Origin: Caenorhabditis elegans | Lineage: Eukaryota; Nematoda; Chromadorea; Rhabditida; Rhabditidae | Direction of reading: 5' to 3' | Assembly (NCBI RefSeq): GCF_000002985.6 | Contig: NC_003284.9 | Coordinates: 16,926,001-16,990,000 of the forward strand | Length of the DNA: 64,000 nucleotides | Shown: piece by piece, positions 47,319-61,600 of the stretch | Numbering within the stretch: position 1 is the first letter of the stretch | Layout of the letters: each line of letters begins with the position of its first letter | Notes under the pieces: generated by a model | What the model was told of the DNA's origin: nothing | Databases searched by the model: none | The model's input: the letters and a program-made list of their open reading frames with translations, nothing else | Made by a program: the position numbers and the translations under genes

Positions 47319-50130
47319 TTAACACAGTTTACAACTCTTTCCACAAAACTTCAGCTTCTGCCTTGTCGTGTACAGTGAGCTCTCACAAAACCCTTCAGCA
47401 GCCCACTCTTCACAATCTGATCTCCGATCCCGACAGTCATGGATTTCGCTTGGAGTCTGGAAAATTAAAGTTGCAATTTTGAGATAAAACGGAAAATAGC
47501 TTACAATATTGACAAGGTGACATCTTGCACAAGTCTTCGCGCAGTTGTTTGTCATGAACTGTCGGTATCCTTTTCGGTCGCACAGATGGGTTAGGCACCC
47601 AGTTAAGACGTCCGTGCAGTTGATTTGAGGTGTCAGTATACAACACTGACCCTCAACACAACCATGACCCTCTGGGCATTTGTTGGCAATGCATTCTGAA
47701 AAAAAGACAATTTGGGAATTGTATAAAACGATTGTAAATAGGATTTTGAATATGAAAATGTTGCATTTTTTCAAATTCTTATTATTCGTTTTTTCCTTTG
47801 ATGAAATTAATGTTTTATCTACGTTGTAATTTTCACTTTCATCTCTTAAACCGTAGTATATTTTGAGTAAGTCTCGTTGAGATTTTAATTATAGTGGTTA
47901 TCATATTTTAAAAATTTCACACAATTATTTCAAGAACGTGCTGTTTCTTCGGGAAAAGAAGAGAATTACAGAAAAACAAAACTACATTTAATGAAAAACT
48001 CCGATTGTGATTTCCTAATGATTCTTTTTGAAACCATCGACCATTTTTCGTTTTTTATAAGCCAAATACAATTTCAAAATTAAAGTTCACCGCACTGACC
48101 TCCAATTGGTGCTCCAACCGGACACACAAAATGCGGCTCGGTAACTTCCTCGACATTTGGCGCCTGTGTTTCCAAATCGGTCACGTCTTCTTCAGTAGTT
48201 GTTGTGTACTCTTCGGTTGTAGTTGTCGGAGCTTCGGTCGTGGTGGTTGATGTTGTTGTGGTTTTTGTGGTTTTTGGTCTCTTAGACCTGAAATTTGAAC
48301 GATGACGTCAGGATGAATATTCATACAAAAAATGCAATGCTTTTCCAAATAATTTTTTATCCGAAGTTGAAAATCAGACCACAAATCCAAGTATTTCTGA
48401 ACGCGTTGACATTCAACAAATGATTGCGCTGAGAACGCTGCTACTGACGATGATTCACAACATCGAAGAAATGTGCTCAATGCGCTACGACAATCAATTG
48501 ATGAACTGGGTCTTGTTGTGATGGCAAAGGCGTCGCAGGAGTACAACGGGGTGTTTTCTTACCGGCCGAACATTAAGAACAGTGTCAGTTTGACACCATT
48601 TTCCAATCACTGCTGATCTTTCCAACCACTATTTATTACGGGAAACTTTATGAAGTTTATTTTTCAAATTGGGTCTTTAACGAGTACAGTTTTTTAAACG
48701 GGTGTGGAACTAGTGCTCAATCCATCTTTGTTAACCCGTTTCTACAATTTCACTCGCCTATTTTTCTTCGATTTCTTCCTGTATTCACTAGTCGTTGATG
48801 GCTCCTCAGTCGTTGTGGTCGTCGTCGTCGTTGTAGTCGTTGATGAAGTTGTCTGTTCTTCCTCCTCTTCCAACTCGGAGTCCTCCTCGTCGACAATCTC
48901 CTTCTGATAAATTTCAACTTGTTTTTCCAAACAACAATTCTCGCTCACATCGGGTGCAAACGTCGAGTTTCGCTCCTCGGAATCTTCCTCGCTTCCCTTC
49001 ATTTTTTTCCTCGCCTCATTCTCCGAATTCTCATCTGGAGCGACTGTGATCAAGCTTATTGGAGAAGATTTCATTGGGATTTCCTCCTCTTTTCTGGCTG
49101 AAACCATTTTTTTTCTGTTAGTACTTATGAATATTATTACTTACATTTCAGGGACCATTTCTTAAAACCAAGAGTTTCTGAATCTGTAAAAGGCCACTGA
49201 AAAAAAAAACAAAATGATTTTATTTTATCCTACCACAACACAATCCAGCGCTACACTGATAACCCAGCGGGCAAGAGTTTGCAATACACTCTCCAATGGA
49301 TTTTCCTCCATTTAGACATGCTGGGTAATCTGTAGTCTCTTCAGCTTCCACTTCAACTTGTTCCAATGGGGATAATGAGCCAGATTTTCGATTTTTACCT
49401 TGAAAATTTGAAAAGATCAGTGGGAAAATAATGATAAAATATGAGAAGAAAACTTACAACAATACGAATTAATACATTCAGATCCGGCAGGGCAAAGTCC
49501 AACGAGACATGCTGGAATTTCCTTTTTAATAGTTAATAAAGTACGGTTTACCCAAAAATAAATTTTTTTGACAAAGATGCAATGCCAACCTTTTTGTCAA
49601 ATTAACAAATGAACAACTCATACGTTTTGGAAGATCCAAGCATTCTCTAAAAAAGATTAGACAAAAAACTTTGGCATATAATTCTGACAGTTGTTTATTT
49701 CAGTGACACATTTCACAGGTTTAGAAGCAATTTTTTATTTATCAGACGCGAAATGTTTTAATTTCAGATTTTGCAACGACAAATCTTTCTTTATGCAAAA
49801 CACGTGCGCTTTTAAAGTATTGTAACTGCCAAATATTCACCATCGATTTTTCATGATAAATTGTTTTTTATTCATTGAAAAACTCAAAAAAGCTAATGAA
49901 AAACTCAAGATTTTCACGAAACGTGAGTAAAACTATAAAAAAAAGATAGTTTGAATATAATGTACTCTTCAAAAGCGCATATCTTATAACATGGTGCAAC
50001 TCTAATGAATATGAAAAAAAGCCTCCTCATAAAAAATACCTCCGATAGACTGTCTCCTTCCTGGACAAACGTCGAAAAACCTTGCCGTGGCGGATACTAT
50101 TAAGATCGAGAGCACGTACCATATTCTCAT
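47319..50130 (-). CDS. Secreted Cys-rich protein with EB-like modules, Thr-rich linker and two ShKT domains
   Basis: Eight exons join in frame to 405 aa: 50130-50040, 49511-49458, 49398-49234, 49183-49145, 49097-48746, 48287-48100, 47695-47505, 47456-47319. It begins with a signal peptide (MRIWYVLSILIVSATA). EB-like Cys modules follow: CLVGLCPAGSECINSYC, ECIANSCPLGYQCSAGLCC, and later ECIANKCPEGHGCVEGQCC. The middle has an acidic stretch and Thr runs (TTTTTTTTTTTEEP, then TTKTTTTSTTTTEAP), likely O-glycosylated. The C-terminus has two ShKT domains of about 36 aa (NCTDVLTGC...CAKTCARC and DCRDRRSDCEEW...CGKSCKLC). ShKT domains occur in worm cuticle, secreted and astacin-type proteins. The exon at 49183 uses acceptor ttttacag; the nearer AG gives a stop. 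Donor at 48745 (TT/gtagaa) is weak. Confidence 0.85.
48375..48646 (+). pseudogene. Broken copy of a PRRC2 exon, inside an intron of the ShKT gene
   Basis: The segment matches 44811-45080 of the PRRC2 gene almost throughout (for example gatgattcaca, cgaagaaatgtgctcaatg, acaatcaattgatgaactgg, ccaatcac.tctttccaacc). It includes the CAG of the upstream splice acceptor and possibly some intron sequence, so it came from DNA, not mRNA. A one-base deletion after caacaaatg breaks the frame and a stop (tgctga) follows near 48613. Direction is that of the parent gene, opposite to its host gene. Confidence 0.93.
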
Positions 50131-51109
50131 TGTGTTCTGCAAAAATGAAAAGTGGCATGCAAAATTTTAAAATTTAAAATGAGAAAAGGTAATGCTCAGC
50201 GCGAATTCTTGTTTTATACTCATTCAAATTTGTTAGTTCATGCAAATTTGGTGGTCAATGCGTGATTTAAACATGGATCTTGGATCTCATAACCATCACC
50301 AGCAGCTGACCTGACAACTATATTTGCCTTTAGTTTCGGTTTCAGCGAGCTATTAATGAGCAGTGATGACCAAATAAAGGGATGCAATCAAATAGAGCAT
50401 AAATGAGGGAAATATGCGAGAGAGGGGGGGGGTCTCCCGCCCCGTAGACTCATCCCTCTGAATTTGTGTCCATGTTGACTGAAGTACTCGAAAGGTGTGA
50501 GAACAGGTGGCTCACGCGTCCTAACAACACAATGCTGTTCGAAATGCGATTGCAAATTTGGAAGTTGAGGTGTGATGTTTATGCACTTGAGTGCAGAACT
50601 GTTTTTGAAACAAACCCATAAGTTGTCTATGAGTCCATGAACTAAAATAGAGCAGGCTGAATATTGAAACAAAAACTGAAGATCAAGATTGGAAAGAGCA
50701 AGACCGGTTTTTTTGCCATATTCGCCGGAGGACAATGGACACACCGGTGGCGGGAAAACGTTGAAAATAGATATCCGAGAAGCGACCGAGATACGTTCAA
50801 GTGGATTGTTGAAAGGTCATATTGAAAGAAAAAAATAAGAAAGACTGGAAGCAACATGCTGAGATTTTCCTTTGAGAAATGATTTGGGGGTATGAAAATC
50901 GTATGTAAGACATTTAAGAAAACTATAGAGTATATAGTTAATTAATTAATAGAATTATGGTTTTCAAAGTTTCATACCTCCGGGAACTATCGGATCATTT
51001 AAAAATACTACTCAGTTTTAGCAAAAATGCCTTAAATTAACAGACCAACAGGCAAGCTAATGACTGGAATAATTTAGAGCATCATGATAAACACTTTATT
51101 TAAGAAATA
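50131..51109. other. Intergenic region, no supported gene
   Basis: A minus-strand frame of 118 codons at 50744-50388 has no recognised domain or splice support, and I treat it as chance. The upstream region of the ShKT gene (promoter side, above 50130) is here. Confidence 0.5.
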
Positions 51110-51441
51110 CACTTAAAATAAAAAAAAACCGCGTGGCGTGTACTGCAGAAAACCTAATATTCTTTTTCTCGTCCACCCACGGAGAAAAGACAAAATTCGG
51201 GACACCAACCAATATCAGACCGCCGACATCGTACGGGTTCCGCGCGCCGCAGCGTTTAACTCGCTGTGGTCATGGCGAGCTGTCACGTTGCGAGTTAAAC
51301 ATAGCGGCGGGCGGAACCCGTGATATGTCGGCGGCCTGATATTGGTTGGGGCCCGAATTTTGTCTTTTCTCCGTGGGTGGACGAGAAAAAGAATATTAGG
51401 TTTTCTGCAGTACACGCCACGCAGTTTTTTATTTTGAGTGT
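51110..51441. mobile_element. Near-perfect palindromic (fold-back) element, about 330 bp
   Basis: Left arm 51110-51249 is the reverse complement of 51303-51441 with few differences (gtggcgtgtactgcagaaaac at 51133 against its complement at 51399-51419; the arms run through cacccacggagaaaagaca). The centre (about 51250-51302) holds smaller inverted parts (gtttaactcg, cgagttaaac). No coding capacity is evident: the same short frame appears on both strands because of the symmetry. This is a typical non-autonomous nematode palindromic element. Confidence 0.93.
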
Positions 51442-52607
51442 AATTTTTTTCAAGGAAAAAAATATTTTATTTTTTGAATTTAATTTTTTTTCTTAACTTT
51501 TCTGCATTGTTAATTCGTGGTTATCGTGAATTGCAGACTATTTTCGGTACTTTAAAACAAGTTTTTCATTTACGCTACTCCACCTTCAACTTCATCATCA
51601 TTCCATAATAGCTGTGTTATGCGCTGATTAATTCCTTGTGTCTATTCTGAAGTCACGTTTCAATACAACGTGTGAGCAAGTAGCGCACACACGTTGTCAA
51701 GTCATAAATCAGCCGAAGACAGGCATACACTTCCCCCAGTTGGGAAACATCAGGTTTTTGGTTTTTAAATTGTGTACTTTTGTTGTGAAGTTTCGCATTT
51801 GTTCTGTATAAAAACAGGAACCATTGATTTGAAAAATTAATTCGAGTTTCAAAAAATTATTTAATTTTCGGTCTTTGTGTATGCTGAGAAATTAACTTTC
51901 GAATTCATTTTTTTAACGGCAAATTTTTTTGCAGAATTTTGCAGGCAAACATCATTTTTATTTTTTTATTTTTCATTCAAAATTGTAAGAATGCTCAGAA
52001 AGCATTCTTACAATCTCTAATATATATATCAGTTCTATTAGTATAGAATACACTATTACACATCTTGCAAAATAAAAACATCAATCTGTTTAAAGTTTTC
52101 AAATATGTAGTTTTTTTTTGGGAAATAACCTTTTTAAATGGCCCTTCAACAAATGCTTCACTAAAAATGAAATCAATTTTCTTGTGGTAGCCTATGTATT
52201 TCAAAGATTATCTTACAAACATTATAAGTTTCTTCCAAAAGTCTGAATATCTTTAAAAATTAGTCGTTGTTAAAAATCTCAAGTTTTCAAAAACTTACCC
52301 AATTTCCGCCAAAAAAACCCATTTAATCTTGTTAGTAGTTTTAAGTGTTCTCAACTCTTGAAAATTCCATTATCATTTTTCATCGTCTACTCCCAACGTC
52401 CCATTATTCTCGTTGCCTCCCTCCTACCCTACATACCGCTAAAACTTATCACATATCTATCACATAAGAGTTTACAACGCAAAGAGTGCTTTTTTCACGT
52501 CCCCCAACGAGAAAATATAATCACGAGCATTTTTTCGAGCAACTCCACAAATCCATTGGTTATTGTTGGCTGCTGATGACTAATCAATCTTCCTCTCAAT
52601 TTCAGCA
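51442..52607. other. Intergenic AT-rich DNA and promoter/5'-UTR of the next gene
   Basis: No gene. A CT-rich stretch at 52370-52440 lies within 250 bp of the next start codon and may be promoter sequence. The acceptor ttcag just before 52606 could receive a spliced leader. Confidence 0.4.
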
Positions 52608-55600
52608 ATGTCTCGTAGATCCTTAAAAAGACGTATCAGGCGACAAAATAAGAAGGGGACGGTGTTCAAGAAGGCTCGAATCGACCAAGAAACTGTGAGT
52701 GAATCACTTTTTTAGTCAAACATACGTGAAAGGTTGCGGCACAAGTGTACGTTCTGACAGAGCACCAGGTGTTGCGCACATGTAGAAAAGAAAAAAGGGC
52801 AATCGAAACATATAGTTTTGTTTAATTTTGAAGAATGATTGTCTTTCCTGGTGTAACAGCTAAATGTCAAAAAAAGTTTACATCAGTACTTTTGAAACTA
52901 TTATCAGTGGAAAAAAATGTTGAAACTACTGAAATGTTGGCAAAAATAGCCAATTATCATAGAAAAACAATGTTTTATTTGAGAATGATTTATTGACAGT
53001 CAAAAAATGGCTATTACAGAAAAGTTTGAGATTTTTTGAGAAAACTTTCACATGTTTGAATCCGCATATTCGAATCCCTACCGTATTTAAATATTGATTT
53101 GCAACAATTTCCGCAAAAAAAAAACAAAATTCGTAGGAATTTTTTTTCTAAAAATTCTTCTTCGACTTCTAAAAATTGATAGAAGATAAGTTTCCAACAT
53201 TTTTAGACTCGAAATAAAAAATTTTATTTAAAAATAGTTTTGCTACATATTTAGTAACTTTTGGATTACAGGAATGGTTTTTAATCATTTTCAACTTGCC
53301 GTACTTCATCTATTATTTTGATTTTAGTATTTAATTTTTTGATACTAAAGTTACTAAGAAGTAACTGCACGAATTGGTACTATGAATATGCACTTGCCTT
53401 TGTATCGCTTTCTATTATTAGGTTTAAAGGCAAAATTTTGTCAGTAAGGAAAATTAATTAAACTGCTATAATGCTAAAATAAAAAAAAAAACCTTTGAAA
53501 ACCTTTGAAAACATATTCTCGAGCCTGATTTTTGGTCCGAAAATTTTGAAAGTTTGACTGTTAACAATCACTACTTTTTAAATGTGTGATTGACTTATTT
53601 CAACAAATTTTCTGATCTTGCTATTGAGCAACACTATGAATGACAATTTTATGCATGACTTTTATGCGTTTTATTAGAAAAGTACTTCACTATTTTTCAG
53701 AGCAATTTTCAGACAATTTTCAATTATTAAAAACAGTATCAGCACTTTCAAAATATCCCATACATCTTTACATATTTAAAACGCTATTTTTTTATCTCTT
53801 TCTCTCTGCATTTACCTGAAATTTTTCACAGGAGAAAAATGAAAGAAAATGTTTTGCTTTGACGTCGAGCACGACATTTTTTTGTCTGTCCACAAACGTA
53901 ACATTCCAACAATACAAACTGTACTTTTTTTTCCAATATACATCTGTCGGTACCCCTCAACTTTCTTTCTTTGATATATAGTGCATCGTTAGTCATTCTA
54001 ATTTTGTGTACGAAAAGCTAGTTTTTTATTCATTTGTTAAATTAAGTTTGTAACGGGTGCGTCTTTTCTTTGGCTAAAATAGTTGACAATGTGTTTTTAT
54101 AATAACTGTTTAAAAACGGAAACCTATTAATTTGCCAGTTAAAAAAATTTTGCTACCATATGTGCTCTATTAGTATTGCACCCCATTGTTTAACATTGAC
54201 AGCTTATATCTCAGCTATCGTTTGTTCTATTCAAAATTTGTTAACTAACAGAATAATTGTTTGTTCTTTTTCTTTCGTAGTTAATAAATTATTGATATCT
54301 TTAAAATGAACCGAGATATAAAGTAATGATTCAAAAGAGTAGAGTCAATCCATGGTCCAAAATTTGTATTTCTTCTAAATTAGCATTTATACAAGAATCA
54401 ATGGACTGTTAAGCTAGTGTTTTTCAACTGATCATGAAAGTGCCACGAAAAACTGTTCACTGCGTCTCCGCAAGTTAGACTTTTAGCCAACGCCCGGTAA
54501 ATTGACTCGAAAACCTTAAGAAACTGTTTTAGCAAAACTTTTAACAAAAAGTTTTTGTACTGTTTTCTATAAATTCATAAATAATTGGATTTGGTCCGTA
54601 GAGCGAATTTGCGCTGACATAGTGCATAACTTTCTGTGATGCGCAGCTGAAGTTAATTTTGGTCCGTACTAATGCATTAAGAGAATCTACGACAAAACTT
54701 GAAAACGAACATGAAAACTTTTGGAATCATTTTGAAAAAGGTTTTTGAACTTGCTCTTTCCTTTTTGCGACATTGTGTTGCTGGACGATTTCTGAAAGCT
54801 ACTCGATCATTTAAAATTTTTTAGCCAAATCCAGTTTAGTTTACCATCAAAGAATTGCAATTTGAGTCATAATGATCCTTTCATAATCCTACCACAAAAT
54901 TTTCTGCAACAGCTTAGCAAAACAATGAGTGCATAATTAGAAAGTGGAAGTGGTGTTGGAAACTCTCTAGAGACGTCTCTCAAAACCTTTTTTCACGACT
55001 CACTCCTTTTGTGAACGAGAAAAAAAATGACGGGGCAACCGAATGAGAAGATATTCCGTTCCTCGTTTCGTTTCGCCATTTCAATGTTTCTAGTCAAATG
55101 TGTTGTATTCTTGTTCTACCTATCTTCCTGTCTGCTGTCACATACACAAATCACCTTCCTCTTTCCCCTCAAATGAATATACAAATCAGTAATACTATAT
55201 ATGCGTACTGTATATGAATCAATTCCCCCCCCCCCCCCCCCCTATTATGCATTCCATTGTCCTCGTTTGATTTCATTTGAGTGGCACGATCAAAAACCGT
55301 TTTCCATTTTTCACATCGGTGAAATGGTATGGAAACAGGTACTGATTTTGATTTTTGTTCCAGTTTTAGATTCTTAGATAGGATAGGTTTTATTTTGAAG
55401 ATTACTGTAGTGTCGATTCTTATCTTTATTAACTGCCGATTCCAGATCAAATGATCTTGATGGGGGGGGGGGGGGGGGTAAATGAAAAACTGAATGTCTT
55501 TGTTTCAGCGAAATATAATTTTGTGAAAAACATGAAATAGAATTCATTAGGCGCTAAACTAAAAGTTTTGGTTTTACTTTTTTACCAGTTAAAAATCATG

Positions 55601-58600
55601 ACCTTAATAGAAAACGAGTTAATTTCAAAATAGCGAAAAATACCGTATCATTAGCAAAAAGTGGTGATTTTTTCATTTAAAAAGTGTAGTTAATTATTGT
55701 TTGATATCCGTGTGATGAATTTAGAAATAAGTCATCAAAGCAATTTTCTAAACAAGTCTATTAACGTAAGAACGGAATATTTAATTAGTCTTCAGCCTTT
55801 AAATCTTTTTTTTTTGGTTTTTTGAAAATATTTTTGGAATTATTATAAACAGGCAAAATTCGTGTTGATTCGTTTATTATAGTTAACAATTTTTTTGACA
55901 CATGTAGAACGAACGGAGATTTTTTTTTCTGAAAAAAACAATTTTCGAAAAACATGAAACAACTAAAGTAACTTCAAACTACCGTTTTTTTTTTCTGTCA
56001 CTGAGCTTTGAACGCCTCTTAACTTTGGATACTTATTTTTCTTCCACAAAATTATGTTTAATTTAATTGGAGAAATTAATAAAAATTTAATTCAATTTCA
56101 AAATGAGGGATGTAATCCACAAGTAACGGAAAAAACATTATACCTAATTTTGACCAATTTGAAACTGTACAAAATTATTGACCTTTTGACAACCCCTGAT
56201 CAAATATAACTAACCCCTAACACAAACCGTCTGTTTCGAAAGTCGTAGCAACCAAACACCGAGTCTTGTAATCTCCTTGTTTAAAGTTCCAAATAGGGGC
56301 AATTCAGTGATAAACTGTTTGGCAACAACTTGCTCGTTTGTCCCGCTAACCAAAACATCGTGACCGTACAAATCAGCTAATAAACGGTCTAATCCGTTGC
56401 TCAAATTCTGTGCGGCGCGCTTGCTCTTGGAGAAGAACGTTTGTGCTCTTTCAACTGACGAGAGACTCCTGTCATGATGTTCTTTCTTTTTTCTTCTTCC
56501 ATTTTTTTTGTCTGTCTTTTTTCCTTATTTTCTCTTCTATTCTCCACTATCTGTGTTCCATATTTCCTAACAAAATTACTCATTTCTGTCTATCGATCAT
56601 ACTAATACTTTCCAACCTTTGCATGCAATTTGTCATCCGCTACTGCGATTATACAGCCTCATAAAATGTAACCCCTTTTCCTTGAGCACTCCTCCCTTTT
56701 CTTCCCCTTTTTGGGCTCGGCGCCCGCTTTCTTTTGCTAGAAAAAGAGAAAAATGACTCTTTACGGGAGTAGAAATAGAAATTTTGACTTTTGTGATGAA
56801 TTATCCTTCATTAATTTATTTTTCACTTTTTAGAAAATAGTTTCAGGATTTCCTCTGAGCTATTTTACTATTAAAAAGTTGTTTTAAAAAGTTGAAGAAA
56901 CCAATTGGAAACCGCATAGAACAAGCCACTGATGCTTTTAAACTGGAACATTCTAGATATTTTGAAACATTTTTGCAAAACATTTATTGTCGGAGTTTAC
57001 TGGAAAGCTCTAGATAATAGATTTTGCAACGTTGTGAGTGTCTTCAGTTTTTACTGTGGTGTATCTTTTTTTTTATAATGCGGTTTTGTTTTCTGAAATC
57101 ACAACTGCATTATTTTTACAAGACGCTTAGCATTAGAAGGCTTTTTTTTTGGCAAAAACATTGCAACTTATTGAAAGTTGTTCACATAATTTGCCAAGCT
57201 TTTAGCAGGGACTTACCACGTTAAAATTTGTGTCAATTTATGCTTTTAACAGTTGAACATTGTCGAAAAAATTTTTTGGCAAAAATGAGATTTTATGATA
57301 GTTGTTTTCAAATGCCGACTGGAACGTTTTTTAACTTTAGAAAGCTCGCAAGTTTGGTTCGGCCTCACTTAATAGTTCAACTGACTGTAACTCTCTTTTG
57401 GATGTCTCATTAAAATCGGATTGTGAGGAACCCAACTTGGCACAACTTGCTAAAAGCCTAGAGCCTCGTTTTAGAACACCTAGGTTTTTCTACTAGGTGG
57501 GGACTGTCAATACCTCTGAAAGCTCAATAGTTTGTAGTTGTAGTCTCTAATCTCAAAGGCTCAATTTGCACAATATCGAACATTTAAAATCGTCTAACTG
57601 TAGGTGATATTTTGAAACTTCATGGCTCAATTTTCTATGACATGTCCCATAATAAGGAATTTTTCTGTGAAACACAACTTAATTCATTTAATCTTTTTCC
57701 ATAGGTCCCGGAGCTCACTCGGTACAGTTTCAAAACCTTTGAAAACTCGAATCTTATTGGTGGACTCACTTTTGATGACTCAACTCACTCAAATCCGAAC
57801 ATTTTGAGATTTTTAGGACTCATCCTTTTCAAGCCATTTCCTGTGTGCACCGCCGCCGCCAACAATGCTCATCCAATATTCTCGACATGCGATTGTTAAG
57901 AAATTTATGAGTATCTTCAGTGACTTGTCCCCTCTCTCTTGGTTTCTCTCTCTTTCTCAAAATGGACATAAAACTCGAATTGTGCATATGGTACCATGCA
58001 TATAGAAAGAGCCAACGGGACGCCCACCGAGCAGCTCCCAGCTTGGAGCAGTGTGCCTTTCGAGACGTTTGCCCTTTTGCAAAAAAGATCAAGAACCCGG
58101 CGCCAGTTCCACGACTCCGTCTGTCCTCGCTGCTCCTCCACCACGACAACATTCGCTTCTAGAAGCAATTAGTGGGAGTCAGTGGTGCAATGGGCTACTG
58201 ATCTCCCTAGTTGTCCAGACATTTTTTTTGTTCATCTTCTTGTTCTCTCTTGTCTTTTTATCTTCTTACGTCTTCCCGTCTTCTCATCCTTTTTTGGGTT
58301 CATCCCGGATGGTGTGCAGAGCACAAAATTAGGTTTTTTTCGGGAGACAACACACAGCGAGAGGACACCCCACTTCTGCCAATTCTGCAGAGCAGCTCTG
58401 GAAGGTCGTCTTTCCTATTCATCAAAAAAGCTGACACACAGGCGTCTCGGAAATTGGAAAATTTCGCAATTCTCGTTTTGTCTTATTTGTTGGGGTGTGT
58501 ATGTGCGCTGGATCACATCAAATCACATTAGATCGAGGTGCAACTGAAATTAACTTTTTTTTGTTTGGTGAGCTACTTTTAATTCCTGAAAGCCTTAACT

Positions 58601-61600
58601 ACAGTATGTTGCAAATGTTTTTGCAGACGTTTTCGATTTAGACATCACAAAGCATCTTTTTGGAATTTGAACAGTAGGTAGCGCTTTGGCAAGCGGTTCT
58701 AGACATAAGTAAACTTTTAATAAAAATCTTTGTAATTAGTTGTTATTATCTAGGAAAAACAATTTCCAATCAATAATTCCTTCAAGTTCAAATATTAATT
58801 CCGAGTAGTAAAAAAATCAATCAATAATTTGCATTAAGTTTTTTAGAATTGTTCAGCTTTTTTCTAAAATAAATCTTTGTGGAGGTTTCGTTTTACACGT
58901 TTTTTGGTAACATGGCCAATTTTCTAAAAATTTGAATTTTTTTTAGTAAATTCAAACTTTGCAGCAGGTTCGAACACCTAAAATGTTTATAGGCAATTGT
59001 AAACATAATTAAAGTATAAAACGGTAATCTAAGTTTTCACGAACTTTTGACTAAATAGTTTTTTTTTGAAAAGTTTAACTATTTTTTAGGACTGTTAGTC
59101 ACTGTAGAAGCGTCTTTAAACAATTGTACTACTGACTATACTCAGTTTTTAAAGGATCATTTCCCACTGCCCACAATGTTTCCAGAATCTAGAATCCAGT
59201 TCGCAAACAGTAAATATTCAATCTTCCACACCACTTACCTTTCGCTTTTTAACGTTTTAACTTTTCACGTATTCTCTCATTTAATTTTTGAGTGAACAAT
59301 ACTGTCCTCCTCCTGTTTCAATGCAGGCATCCGGTTTTCAAAAGCATTCTCCCTTTCCATTGACATTGACACCGCTGACCCAACCCAAAAACTCTTCACT
59401 TTTCCACAAATCATCGTTTTCCGACTTTTCTAGCCAATTCCATCATCATCATCATTGGCATATTGGAACTTGGAAAACTACATTTTTCTATTTCAATGCA
59501 GTTGATGTTTTGCATTTTTTATAATTCAGATAAATTATAAAACCTGTAGAACAGTTCCCTCAAATTTGAAAATATTTCGAATAGCAGAGCTTTGAAATTC
59601 ATATTTTTACAGTATTAGTTACGGTTTTGTTTGCTCATCAGCTTTGACAGACAACATGGTAGCTTCCAGATTTGTTTTTCATTTTAAAAATTGATAACCA
59701 CTATCATTAACTTCTATCTATCGTATAGGTAAACTATTAACCAATAATTTTGAAAGAAAATGAGATCCTGGCTGTAAATTTTTTTAAATGAAATTCTGAA
59801 AAAAAATTCTGTAAGTTTGAAAATAGGCACACCAGTTAAACCAAAAACCTACAAATTACTTGGTTTTTTTTTTTAATTTTGGTTTTTATCACCATGCAAA
59901 TATTCGTAACTGCTCAGCCTGCGAACAAAATATAAAATTAACGTTGAAGTAATCAAAAAAAGAGCCAAAAAAAGCAAAAAAAAAGTGCATTTATTTTTTT
60001 GGATGCTTGTATGATACCCCCAAATTTTAAAAATTAGTTTTTAACGAAAACCTAAGGTTTACTTTAGACTTCTCAGAAAACACTATTTCTAAGGTTAAAC
60101 ATTTTACTTCAAATTTAATTTGAGTTAAGAAAATTTAACTTATTATTTTAAAAAATGGGATTATAATGCACAAATACCAATTTTAATTAAAAAAAAACAA
60201 ATGTTTTCCTATAAAAACTTTGTGAAAACAGCTTAAAATCCAAAACGAAAATTTTTGTAATTCTCAGTTTGAACGTTTGCATTTTCTCAAAGTGCATGCT
60301 CACTTTCAGGTATGTAACTATAATATTTTATTCTAAATTCCAAAATCCCATGTCATCAAGTGATCTTCAAACACGTTAACAATTCAAAATTATAATTGAA
60401 ATATTTTTAAAGTAGAAATCTCCCTTTTTCTTTTTCGCACTAGTCTGATAAAAAGTCTCCTCCCCCACTCAACCTCCACTCACTCCTTTTTCTCATTACT
60501 TACCTGATGGTACTTATAATCATGCATACCAATTTTCCGGCTAAGAGTGAGACGATTCCCGGGAGCCGAGCAGTATTCGGAGTATTCGGAGCAAGCTTCA
60601 TCCCCCCTCACTCACCTCCTCACACCTTATTCCGACTATGACCGTCTATTTTCTGCCAGACGAGAAAGGTGCTATCCAGGTAATCTTTTTCGGGGGGAAT
60701 TTTTGTGGATGCTGGCTTTTGGCTGTTTGCTGGCGACTGCTTTTCCCGTTTCGATTCTACAATTTCACATTTTGTAATGCTCCAATCAATCGAACCCGCT
60801 TGCTCTTGCTCCCCTAATGTTGTTTAGTCGTGTTGGTTTGTTAGTATTTTTCCCCAAACTTGCGCACCACACGTTTTGTTTTTTTCCTTCTTCAATTCTT
60901 TCTCACCAGTTGTGCACCCCTCGAAAAAAAATCAGATGTTCCTGATTTTTTTCTCGTTTCCTTTTGTGTCCATGTTTCACCATATGACTAACCAGTAACA
61001 ATTTTTATTTTTAGTTTTTTGTCTCCGATGACACATGTGACAAGAATACTATTTTAGAAATGTTCCTTTCAACTTTTGATTCGAAATTCAAATTCAAAAT
61101 TTACTAAATTCCAAGCCACAATGAACAAAGTGGGGATGTTTTTGCATAAAACAGTACATGAACATATTCCATTATTATTATATCTCAGTTTTGCAATCAA
61201 TTGGTTAGGGTGGCTTGGGGCAGTACATGAATGGAATACATGAATACATAATCAAAAAACGTCAATGCAAACCGATTATGCAACAGATGTCGTTGTTTCT
61301 AGACACTTCGTTTAGACAAGATCTCATGGAAAATGGGAGAACATTTTTAATGTTCACAAAAAGAACATGTTCCAATTTTGAATTTGTCTAGAGTTAGGGA
61401 CGGAGAATGTACTGGAATATAAAATATCGGTACTTATGGGTTTCGTTCCCCCAAAATGTTTTAACTTTCCAAATTCAAATTAACCACAAAAACGTGAACT
61501 TTTTGGAACGATTTGTAGAAATGAATGCTTTGTTCTGTTTTTTTGTTCACGTTTTTAATTTGAGAAATGGAAAATTAAATTTTAGAAACCACAAAAACGC

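Noticed and set aside
50388..50744. 118-codon minus-strand frame upstream of the ShKT gene
   Set aside because: No domain, signal peptide or splice pattern; spans low-complexity G runs.
56210..56404. 64-codon minus-strand frame with protein-like composition
   Set aside because: Could be a transposon or gene remnant, but no family recognised and no splice sites; left inside the intron note.
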